DNA of 25,372 nucleotides from CAIXPS01 sp034430115 (GTDB lineage Bacteria > Chloroflexota > Anaerolineae > J036 > Brachytrichaceae), in the NCBI GenBank assembly GCA_034430115.1, contig DAOUFG010000112.1, positions 1 to 25,372 of the forward strand, read 5' to 3'. A model generated the notes under the pieces. It did not search any database and had not been told where the DNA came from. It saw only the letters and a program-made list of their open reading frames with translations. Numbering within the stretch: position 1 is the stretch's first letter; the number at the start of each line of letters is the position of its first letter. Below, one piece after another: positions 14,401-21,694 of the stretch. The position numbers were made by a program, and so were the translations under genes.

Positions 14401-15338
14401 GCCAGGTTTCCTCCACCCATCAACAATAGCCTCGCGCCGGCAATCGCGCCCTTCACTGGGTCTTCCACCGGCACCAGCGCCAGTTCACCAATCATGCGCT
14501 CACACGCTTCTGCAAACAGGCGGCGATAGAACAGGCCCTTGATGAGCAGGCTGCCCGAATAGGCCAACGTTTGCGGCAACTTCATCCCCAATGCCTGCAT
14601 CGCCGTGCGCGCCGCCAGCGCCAGTTCCTCGGCCCCCGTCTGCGCGATGTGCAGCGCAATTGGGTCGCCCTGCTCGGCGCATTCCAACACCACTCGCCCC
14701 AACGAGGCAATATCACCTGGGGCAACATCGGCCTGGTACAGGCGCGTGATGAGGTCATAGGGATGCCGTAACTGCCAATGCGCCAACACGCGCTCGGTGA
14801 GCATGGTGGACGGCCCACGTCCATCGGCGGCACGCGCCACATGACGCAACGCCTCGTGGCCCAGGTTCCAACCGCCGCCTTCGTCACCCAGCAGATAGCC
14901 CCAGCCCGACGTGCGCGCAATGCGGCCATCCAGGGTACGCGCCCACATGATCGCGCCGGTGCCGGCAATGACCGACACGCCCTCGCCTTCGGGGCAGGCG
15001 GCATATAGCGGCAACATGCCGTCGTTAGCGGTAATGCTGTGGGCGGCCCAGCGGTTATCGCTCACCCAGCGTTGGGCCTTTTGCATATCTTCCGGGGTAT
15101 CGGCACCACCGATGCCGAAGCACGCATAGCCCACGCTACGCCGCGCGATGCCGGCCTGCGCAAAAGCCGCGTCGATGCCCGCTTCGATCTCGGCCACCGC
15201 GCGCACCTCACCCACATACTGATAGTTAGAGCAACCGCTCCAGCCCTGGCCCAAGATTTGGCCGTCCTGGTCCGCCAGCGCCACGTGCGTCTTGGAGCCG
15301 CCGCTATCCACGCCCAACAAAAGGTGTTGTGATGTCAT
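14397..15338 (-). CDS. BadF/BadG-family sugar kinase, N-acetylglucosamine kinase-like
   Basis: This 313-residue member of the ASKHA ATPase superfamily has the phosphate-1 motif GVDSGGSKTHVAL (9-21), CFGIGGADTPED, TANDGMLPLYAA, the phosphate-2 motif VIAGTGAIMWA, and GWGYLLGDEGGGWNLGHEALR, characteristic of eukaryotic-type NAGK and related bacterial kinases. The C-terminal adenosine loop region (TLAYSGSLL and DPVKGAIAGARLLL) is present. The likely reaction is ATP-dependent phosphorylation of N-acetylglucosamine or a similar amino sugar from cell-wall or chitin turnover, but glucosamine or other hexoses are possible. The start is 46 bp after the rfbC stop, and the end overlaps the methyltransferase by 4 bp. 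Confidence 0.85.
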   Translation of the reverse strand: MTSQHLLLGVDSGGSKTHVALADQDGQILGQGWSGCSNYQYVGEVRAVAEIEAGIDAAFAQAGIARRSVGYACFGIGGADTPEDMQKAQRWVSDNRWAAHSITANDGMLPLYAACPEGEGVSVIAGTGAIMWARTLDGRIARTSGWGYLLGDEGGGWNLGHEALRHVARAADGRGPSTMLTERVLAHWQLRHPYDLITRLYQADVAPGDIASLGRVVLECAEQGDPIALHIAQTGAEELALAARTAMQALGMKLPQTLAYSGSLLIKGLFYRRLFAEACERMIGELALVPVEDPVKGAIAGARLLLMGGGNLA

Positions 15339-15384
15339 TGCGCTTTGATTTTACTGTGGCGGGCGGCGCGGCATTATGCTTTCT

Positions 15385-15927
15385 TTACAAGTCGGCCTGG
15401 CTCAACGGCGGTTGCTTCATATCCCTTGCCGAGAGGATCGGATCGGCCATCGGCCACTGGACGCCGATGGCAGGGTCATCCCACTGGATGCCCCGCTCCA
15501 GCGCAGGCGCATACTCTGCCGTAACCTTGTACACAAAGTCAGCAGTCTCGCTGAGCACGCAAAAGCCGTGCGCGAAGCCCGGCGGGATATAGAACAGGCG
15601 CGGCGTCGAGGCACACAACGTCACCCCCACCCAACGCCCAAACGTGGGTGATCCTTTGCGAATGTCCACCGCCACATCGAACACTTCGCCCTGGAACACC
15701 ATCACCAGCTTGCCCTGTGCCTGGGGAGCCTTCTGATAGTGCAGGCCGCGCAACACGCCGCGTACCGAGTGCGAGTAGTTATCTTGCACAAACGTCTCCG
15801 TGATGCCATTGGCAACAAAGGCGGATCGTTTATAGGTTTCCATGAAGAAGCCGCGCGCATCACCGGCGCGCTGCGGCTCCACCAAAATCACATCTGGAAT
15901 TGCTTGTGGGTAAAAAGAAAAAGGCAT
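15385..15927 (-). CDS. rfbC: dTDP-4-dehydrorhamnose 3,5-epimerase family protein
   Basis: This 180-residue RmlC-type cupin carries DARGFFMETYKRSAF (23-37), QDNYSHSVRGVLRGLHYQ (48-65) with the catalytic base H63, DVAVDIRKGSPTFG (84-97), YIPPGFAHGFCVLS (113-126) and Y133, matching the His/Tyr active-site pair of RmlC. It epimerises dTDP-4-keto-6-deoxyglucose at C3 and C5 on the way to dTDP-rhamnose. The rfbA, rfbB and rfbD genes are not in the window, so the symbol is a family-level call and a specialised 3- or 5-epimerase is possible. It lies 19 bp after the glycosyltransferase stop, in the same minus-strand run. Confidence 0.85.
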   Translation of the reverse strand: MPFSFYPQAIPDVILVEPQRAGDARGFFMETYKRSAFVANGITETFVQDNYSHSVRGVLRGLHYQKAPQAQGKLVMVFQGEVFDVAVDIRKGSPTFGRWVGVTLCASTPRLFYIPPGFAHGFCVLSETADFVYKVTAEYAPALERGIQWDDPAIGVQWPMADPILSARDMKQPPLSQADL

Positions 15928-15946
15928 CGTTTAAGCTTCCAATCTA

Positions 15947-17830
15947 TCAACGGGTTATGGCAGGCAACAATTGTGTCCGCGCGACGACGTCCCACGACAT
16001 TTGCTGCGCCAGCAGGTAGCCATTGTCCAGCAACATCTGCTTCTCGGTATCGTTACGCGGCAGGCGTGCGATGATGGCCCGCGCCGACGCCTGCACGGCG
16101 TGACGCTCCAATGCATCACGTTCGCGCTGGCCGATTGTCATCGCCGCGCGCATCGCAGCCACCGGGTTAGGTGACGCGAGAGATACATTCGGCCGCGCAA
16201 GCGTGGTGAAATCGGTCACCAGCACATTCAAGAAGGGCTGTTTATCCTCGCCGGTATCGGCCTGGATACGGTCGTTTTCTTCGAGTGGGTAAAACTGCGG
16301 GTTCTGCGCCAGTTGCCGGTTGATGAAGCCCAGGCAACCGCACACGTCGCTTTCCACGCACAACGCACCTGCCGCCAGCGGCTCGATCTGCGCAATGCCA
16401 AACGGCTCGTAGACGCTCATCCCAAACTCCAGGTCGGTGCCGCCCCGCAAATCCTCGAAGGACATATCGGCGGGCATGCTATCACCGCACCGGTCGCGGC
16501 TGAAACCAAACTGGTTGACGAGCGCGATGCGGCTGGCGCGCGCGGTGGCGTTGAAGGCGGAGATTGCCTTCCATAGCGGCGACTCCAGCGCGACTAAATC
16601 GGGCCAGCCATCGCGGTGGTTGCGCGGCCAGCCATATTCCGCCGCCATCTGCTCCACCTCGGCTGCCGTGCGCCCCTGCGGCATGACCGACGACAACAAA
16701 ATCAACACGGCGCTCTCGTTGCGTTCCGCCAGCAGCGGGTCCAACACTTCCATCATGCGCAGGTCACGCCACAGACCCTTGCTCACCACCATGCGCGTCA
16801 CGTGCGAGAAGATATACGTGGGGCTCAGCCCGGTCAGGGTTTGGGCATAGCTGCACAGGCGAGCCTTGGAAGCGCGCACGTCGGGCAAGAAAATCTGGTT
16901 GCTCGCCACGCCGTTATAAACCAGGTCGATCTTCTTCGCTTTGAAGCGCTTGTCCACGAAGCGCAGTTCATCCACCACCAGGTCGCCCACGGCCAGCACG
17001 TAATCACAGTAAGTGGCCGTCTTCAACATGGCGTGCTTAAAGTAACCTGATTGGTCGCCAAAGACTTCGTCAACGCTCAGACCGAGTTTATGGGCCTGGC
17101 GCAACACGTTATAGAAGCGCGTATCATGGCCAGGGTGCCCCTCTACCATAGCGCGTGCCGAAGGCACCTCGTGCGCCACGTAAGCGCTCTTATAGGCGCC
17201 ATGTTGGGCAATGTCCGCGGCATACCACAGCGGCAAGCCCATAAATTCGTGACACACGATTATTTTCGATTGCTGATCGGCGATGGACGATTGAACCGGG
17301 CGCGCCTGGCCCGAATCGGAAATCTGAAACCCAAAATTTAAAACTGTCTTGAGCGCTTCAAATGCCGCCGGCGCAGCGCTCATATATTGCTCGAATTCGT
17401 ACTCGTTCTCATAACGGTTACTCTCGAGCCCGAAGCGCTCCCACGCCAGGTACTTCAGGCCACCCAACTTTTCGCGTGGCACGTCCGTGGAGTCCACCAA
17501 GATCACCTCGTGGCAGGCCGTGCCGAACGTGCGGTGCCCATAGAGCAACCGCACGCTCCAGCGCGCTTCGACAGCGCCCAGTTGCGCCGCCAGGGCGGGA
17601 GCGCAGTTGCTGCCATACAAGTTGCCGGTGGCGAAGTAGGTGACTTGTAAGCCATTACCAGGGCTAAACAATCGCTCCATCTCCACCCGGTCATACATGT
17701 GCATGATGCCAACCAGCAACGTTCGATCTACCTGCGCCAGGTAACTTGGGGAACTGAGCAGGCCGTCAAGCACCGCCCCAATCCCGCCCAGCTTAAACCC
17801 AGCCTCGTGTGTGGAATGTATCAGAATCAT
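15947..17830 (-). CDS. GT-B glycosyltransferase, glycogen synthase-like
   Basis: This 627-residue protein begins with HEAGFKLGGIGAVLDGLL (8-25), which resembles the K-x-G-G-L/I-G nucleotide-sugar loop of GT5/GT4 starch and glycogen synthases. CHEFMGLPLWYAADIA and YVAHEVPSARAM correspond to the acceptor region. The C-terminal domain has VYEPFGIAQIEPLAAGALCVESDVCG, the E-x7-E motif that binds the donor sugar. It probably transfers glucose or another sugar from an NDP donor, but the product is unknown. It is longer than typical glycogen synthases (about 480). Residues about 165-190 are encoded by a low-complexity repeat tract and interrupt the N-terminal domain just before CHEFMG. The start has no clear Shine-Dalgarno sequence. 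It is the first gene of the run with rfbC, the kinase and the methyltransferase. Confidence 0.8.
   Translation of the reverse strand: MILIHSTHEAGFKLGGIGAVLDGLLSSPSYLAQVDRTLLVGIMHMYDRVEMERLFSPGNGLQVTYFATGNLYGSNCAPALAAQLGAVEARWSVRLLYGHRTFGTACHEVILVDSTDVPREKLGGLKYLAWERFGLESNRYENEYEFEQYMSAAPAAFEALKTVLNFGFQISDSGQARPVQSSIADQQSKIIVCHEFMGLPLWYAADIAQHGAYKSAYVAHEVPSARAMVEGHPGHDTRFYNVLRQAHKLGLSVDEVFGDQSGYFKHAMLKTATYCDYVLAVGDLVVDELRFVDKRFKAKKIDLVYNGVASNQIFLPDVRASKARLCSYAQTLTGLSPTYIFSHVTRMVVSKGLWRDLRMMEVLDPLLAERNESAVLILLSSVMPQGRTAAEVEQMAAEYGWPRNHRDGWPDLVALESPLWKAISAFNATARASRIALVNQFGFSRDRCGDSMPADMSFEDLRGGTDLEFGMSVYEPFGIAQIEPLAAGALCVESDVCGCLGFINRQLAQNPQFYPLEENDRIQADTGEDKQPFLNVLVTDFTTLARPNVSLASPNPVAAMRAAMTIGQRERDALERHAVQASARAIIARLPRNDTEKQMLLDNGYLLAQQMSWDVVARTQLLPAITR
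17261..17338 (-). repeat. Low-complexity repeat tract inside the glycosyltransferase gene
   Basis: The stretch is assembled from short words (GATTGCTGATCGGCGATGG, GACGATTGAA, GAATCGGAAATCTGAAA), unlike the flanking coding sequence. It is in frame and adds about 26 residues between TVL and IVCHEF. The style resembles the dispersed intergenic word repeats near 1163 and 1281, though the words differ. Confidence 0.5.
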
Positions 17831-17892
17831 AGGAGCTTTGAATGAACAGGCTTAAAGGAAATCTATAAGGGTTATTCTACTCAAACTCAGGC

Positions 17893-18030
17893 TCACCAGC
17901 ACCAATCCAGGAGCTGTGTGGGCAGGCTCACGTCGAATTTCCGGCATGCCAGCGCTTCGTCCAACAGGTTGAAGCGCACCATGAACGCCCCAAGCGTGGT
18001 ATAAGTGTCTGAGGTTAGATGAATGACCAT
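17893..18030 (-). pseudogene. Short reading frame, possible gene remnant
   Basis: A 45-codon frame runs from ATG (18030) to TGA (17893-17895). Its second half (FNLLDEALACRKFDVSLP) has protein-like composition with an amphipathic helix, but there is no Shine-Dalgarno sequence and I recognise no family. It starts 9 bp from the divergent histidine kinase start. It could be a small gene, the remnant of a longer gene, or chance. Confidence 0.25.
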
Positions 18031-18035
18031 CTAAC
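18014..18035. promoter_or_regulatory. Inverted repeat just upstream of the hybrid kinase start
   Basis: GTTAGAT (18014-18020) and ATCTAAC (18029-18035) are perfect 7-bp arms around 8 bp, ending 3 bp before ATG 18039. It could be an operator or an mRNA hairpin limiting initiation. No ribosome binding site is visible there. Confidence 0.35.
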
Positions 18036-18038
18036 TAA

Positions 18039-20279
18039 ATGAAATCGGCCATATCTCCTATGGAAGAAAAAGCAACATCGCCGGCAGGTAATGTGCTAGA
18101 TTCTGATATCCTGCTCAGAGACTTACGCAATAATAACTTTGGGTGGGTGCTCGGCACCATGATCCCAATCGGCCCAATCCTCGTTTTTATTGCACAACCG
18201 CAGCCTTCCCCTATGCCCTTCCTGGGGCTCTTCCTGATCACTTGGGCCGTCATATTTTGCGCCTGGTGGCTCAAAAGGGCACATTACCTGGCCGGGTGTT
18301 GGACACTCGTGCTGGGCTGCCTGGTCATCGTGGAATTACTGACAAGCTGGGCCGGGGTTAAACCCGCGGCCTATCTCCTGGGGCTTCCGGTAGGGCTGGC
18401 TGCCCTTACGATAGGACTGCCGGGCGGGGTCTTATTAGCGTTCATCACGACGTTTCTGTCTTTCAGCTTGCCGGACACATTTCTTCCTCTTGGCATAGAG
18501 GAACGCGCAATGGTCGCCACCAGTGTTTGGGGCACTGTGTGGCTGATCTGGCTGACAACGCGGCCCCTGCTCACAGCCATTCAATGGTCATGGTCCGCCT
18601 ATAGAGAAGGTCAATTCGCTGTCGAGAAAGCGTCTGAATCCAATCTCCGGCTCCAACAAACTCTGGCGGACCTGGCTGATGCAAACCTGCAGCTTACCCG
18701 CTTGAACCAAATCGCACAAGGGTTGAGATATGCGGCGGAAGATGCACGCCGGACGAAGGAGCAGTTTGTGGCCCGTGTGAGCCACGAGTTACGCACACCT
18801 CTGAATATGATCATCGGCTTTTGTGAGATGATCATCAAAGCGCCGCAAACCTACGCGAGTAATCTTCCATCTGCACTCCTGGCCGACTTGACGGTGGTGT
18901 ACCGCAATAGCCAACACCTCTCCAAGTTGATCGACGACGTGCTGGATCTTAGCCAGATAGAGGCAGGCCATATGCCCCTGGTGAAGGAACGGGTTCATCT
19001 GCGCAACATCATCGAATCGGCCATGATCGCCGTTCAACCCCTGTTCAACCCCAAAGGGCTGTACCTGCGGATGGAATGCTCGGACGAACTGCCCTCGATT
19101 TATTGTGACCCAACCCGCGTACGGGAAGTCATTCTCAATCTACTCTCAAACGCAGGCCGGTTCACCGAACAAGGGGGCGTGGTAGTACGCGCCTGGCAAG
19201 CTGGCACCTACGTTGTGATCAGCGTTACCGATACGGGACCAGGTATTTCTGCTGCCGATATGGAACGTATTTTTCGTCCTTTTGAACAACTAGATGGCTC
19301 AATCCGGCGGCGACACGGCGGCAGCGGCCTCGGGCTCAGTATCAGTAAGGATTTGGTCGAACTTCACGAAGGCCGGATGTGGTTGGAAAGCACATTAGGT
19401 GTTGGGACCACTTTCTTCTTCCAATTGCCCATCGACTCAAATCCAATTGCCGAAGACGGACCATTCAGGTGGTTAACGGCAGATTGGGAATTTCGGCAAC
19501 GGACACATCCATCACTGGCGCCACAACCGGTGATCCATCCTCGCCTCGTGGTGGTGGAAAATGGCATCACGCTTCCGCGCCTGCTTAGCCGGTATATCGA
19601 AGATAAAGAAGTCATCCCTGTAGCAAACCTAACCGAAGCAATCGACGAGTTGCGTGAAACGCCTGCCCAGGCTTTGTTGATTAACACGCCCTCTATCAGT
19701 TCCACCCTCCGTCAAGTACAGGAAATCGCAAGGCTTCCGGCAGGCACGCCGACCATCATCTGTTCCATCCCCGGCACAGAAGGCTCAAATCGAGTACCTG
19801 GTGTGGCGGGATATTTGATCAAGCCCGTGACTCAGGAACAATTGCTTACTACGCTGGACCATTTACATATTACGGGCAACAGGATTCTCGTCGTTGACGA
19901 TGAACCAGAAGCATCACGACTTTACCTGCGCATGCTGGCCGGCGCGGGTCGGACCCACGAAATCTTGCGGGCCACAGACGGCCAACAGGCACTGAACATC
20001 TTACGCGTCCAGCGGCCCGACGCTGTTTTACTCGACCTCGTGATGCCCGAAATGGACGGCTTCCGCTTCCTTGAAGCAAAAAATGAAGACCCCTCCCTAC
20101 GCGCTATCCCGGTCGTGATTATCTCGGCTCGTGACCCAAATGGACAACCCATCATCACCAATGGACTAGCGGTCACTCAGGAAGGCGGGCTGTCCACTGC
20201 GCAGTTTATGGAAAGCGTCAGTGCCCTTTGCCGGATATTGTCACCCGGAGGGCTACCTGCTGATCAAGCGCAGCAGTAA
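18039..20279 (+). CDS. Hybrid sensor histidine kinase with pseudo-receiver and receiver
   Basis: This 746-residue membrane sensor has hydrophobic helices at about 37-52, 60-77, 84-105, 110-142 and 158-175, then a short coiled region. HisKA follows with phospho-acceptor H249 (VSHELRTP), then HATPase with the N-box (N367, N371), DTGPG (398-402), FRPF (412-415) and GGSGLGL (427-433). Residues about 502-610 look like a receiver without its acidic pocket (VVVENG) or phospho-aspartate (LLINTP), but with the KP pair (595-596). Residues about 614-735 are a second receiver with D620, D621 and D666 but no conserved lysine. No large extracellular sensor is seen, so the signal probably acts in or through the membrane. 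ATG 18039 is the longest start and ATG 18060 is an alternative. It converges on, and overlaps by 62 bp, the response-regulator gene. Confidence 0.9.
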   Translation: MKSAISPMEEKATSPAGNVLDSDILLRDLRNNNFGWVLGTMIPIGPILVFIAQPQPSPMPFLGLFLITWAVIFCAWWLKRAHYLAGCWTLVLGCLVIVELLTSWAGVKPAAYLLGLPVGLAALTIGLPGGVLLAFITTFLSFSLPDTFLPLGIEERAMVATSVWGTVWLIWLTTRPLLTAIQWSWSAYREGQFAVEKASESNLRLQQTLADLADANLQLTRLNQIAQGLRYAAEDARRTKEQFVARVSHELRTPLNMIIGFCEMIIKAPQTYASNLPSALLADLTVVYRNSQHLSKLIDDVLDLSQIEAGHMPLVKERVHLRNIIESAMIAVQPLFNPKGLYLRMECSDELPSIYCDPTRVREVILNLLSNAGRFTEQGGVVVRAWQAGTYVVISVTDTGPGISAADMERIFRPFEQLDGSIRRRHGGSGLGLSISKDLVELHEGRMWLESTLGVGTTFFFQLPIDSNPIAEDGPFRWLTADWEFRQRTHPSLAPQPVIHPRLVVVENGITLPRLLSRYIEDKEVIPVANLTEAIDELRETPAQALLINTPSISSTLRQVQEIARLPAGTPTIICSIPGTEGSNRVPGVAGYLIKPVTQEQLLTTLDHLHITGNRILVVDDEPEASRLYLRMLAGAGRTHEILRATDGQQALNILRVQRPDAVLLDLVMPEMDGFRFLEAKNEDPSLRAIPVVIISARDPNGQPIITNGLAVTQEGGLSTAQFMESVSALCRILSPGGLPADQAQQ

Positions 20280-21561
20280 AAGCCGATTGACTAACCGGCT
20301 TGCGAATGAAGGCGGCAGCCCCTAGTACAGATGCTAATTGCTCCTGGGCCAAAATGGTGCACACGATGATCGGCACACCACGCAACTTGGGATGTTCGCG
20401 TAACCGGCCCAGTAATTCCCAGCCATCGATGCCCGGCAACATCACGTCAAGTACGATGATCTGAGGAGCAACCTCCTCAGCCAAGGAGATTGCTTGTTCC
20501 GGATTGGCGCAACCAATATAGTGATAAGTGGTGTGAACAAGGTATCGCTCGAAGAGTTGCAAAGTGTCGGTATTGTCGTCGATGACCATCACCGTCGTCC
20601 GCGTCGTCACTGGCAAACAAAGCTTCACTCTAAAAGTTTCACTATCCCTGTAGCCCGAAATAACTTGCAAGTTCCCCTCGGAAAAGCCGATGATTTCCCG
20701 AGCCAGGTTCAAGTTGTCAATATCATCCTGGGTCAAACCATGAACCGGACAGCAGAGAGATATCATCGCCATTTCAATCTCGATGTTCTGTTCTTTTGCC
20801 CGCGCTCCGATGTGAAGTGTGCCGCTCACCCCCGTATGTAGTGCGACGGTGAATATAGCGGATAAAGCACGGCGGAGGCCTGTGGGTTGCACCATGACTG
20901 TAGGCAATGATTCGAGTGGGCCACATTCGACCTGAACGCCTAACTCCAGCAATAAAGGGCGGATGGTCTTTAATTCAGGGCGAATGATGTCCTCTATGCT
21001 CACAGGTTCCCTGGGGTATTTTGCACGCAACCAGTTTAACTCCTGGTCACGGCTTGGTTCCGCATCTCCGTTTAGTTCCACCTCACCTCGTGCCCGGCAA
21101 GGTTGTTGCGAGTAGATCGGAGGTGAGAGATGCAGGTCATAGTGCGCCCACAAAAAATCGGCCAACGCCTGCAGTGCATGCTGTTCCTGCCGACGTAGTT
21201 GGCGGGTGCCCACTGCTAAATGGGCAGCCACCACATCCTGGCTGAATTGCTCCACATAACGCTCACTCAGGATGCGATACACACGCCAAGCAGGGGCCTG
21301 TGAGGGGGTGTCTGGATCCGGCCTGAGCGTTTCGATTGCATCCACCAAAACTCTGCGAAGCACCTCAAGCGGCTCGTCTTCTGCACTCAGTGAGAAGATC
21401 CGTGGAAGAGGGCTATGGCCCAGCGCAATTGGGTCATAAAGGTGCCGCAAGGCATAACGCAGGTGCTTATCAAAATTTGCCCTACTGGATGCCGCATTGT
21501 CCACTAGAAGTCCTGTTGATGTCTGGTTCAAGGCCAAAAATCCGCCAACTGAAGGACCCAT
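20218..21561 (-). CDS. Response regulator with N-terminal HTH-like and degenerate HATPase-like domains
   Basis: This 447-residue protein has three parts. Residues about 90-140 (YRILSERYVEQFSQDVVAAHLAVG then RQLRRQEQHALQAL) look like a sigma region 4 or LuxR-like helix-turn-helix. Residues about 195-318 resemble an HATPase fold (LPTVMVQPTGLRRALSAIF at the N-box position) but lack the DxGxG and GxGxG loops and the N-box asparagine. Residues about 322-440 are an intact receiver with D328, D329, phospho-acceptor D372, T402 and K421. A regulator carrying DNA-binding and ATPase-like parts is most likely the output partner of the kinase encoded opposite. It is divergent from the sugar ABC transporter operon, whose control region it shares. 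The start at 21559-21561 has no strong ribosome binding site. Confidence 0.8.
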   Translation of the reverse strand: MGPSVGGFLALNQTSTGLLVDNAASSRANFDKHLRYALRHLYDPIALGHSPLPRIFSLSAEDEPLEVLRRVLVDAIETLRPDPDTPSQAPAWRVYRILSERYVEQFSQDVVAAHLAVGTRQLRRQEQHALQALADFLWAHYDLHLSPPIYSQQPCRARGEVELNGDAEPSRDQELNWLRAKYPREPVSIEDIIRPELKTIRPLLLELGVQVECGPLESLPTVMVQPTGLRRALSAIFTVALHTGVSGTLHIGARAKEQNIEIEMAMISLCCPVHGLTQDDIDNLNLAREIIGFSEGNLQVISGYRDSETFRVKLCLPVTTRTTVMVIDDNTDTLQLFERYLVHTTYHYIGCANPEQAISLAEEVAPQIIVLDVMLPGIDGWELLGRLREHPKLRGVPIIVCTILAQEQLASVLGAAAFIRKPVSQSAFTAALDQQVALRVTISGKGH

Positions 21562-21567
21562 AATGCT

Positions 21568-21585
21568 ACACTGACATTACAGTGT
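21568..21585. promoter_or_regulatory. Inverted repeat (operator candidate) in the regulator/transporter divergent region
   Basis: ACACTG and CAGTGT are perfect 6-bp arms around 6 bp (ACATTA). The site lies 7 bp upstream of the regulator start codon. The minus strand includes TGTAAT (5 of 6 for a -10), so a bound protein could block regulator transcription. Confidence 0.35.
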
Positions 21586-21598
21586 GCATATTTTCCAG

Positions 21599-21616
21599 TC
21601 TACCATCAGAGGTAGA
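21599..21616. promoter_or_regulatory. Second inverted repeat (operator candidate), transporter side
   Basis: TCTACC and GGTAGA are perfect 6-bp arms around ATCAGA. Its centre is 31 bp from that of the repeat at 21568-21585, about three helical turns, with the same 6-6-6 layout but a different sequence. Confidence 0.3.
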
Positions 21617-21694
21617 ACCCTGCAAGCAATGTCCGCTCAAAATCGCGCAGAGATGGCTTTATCGGAATGATGCCATTTAGGAGGAATTTCCATT

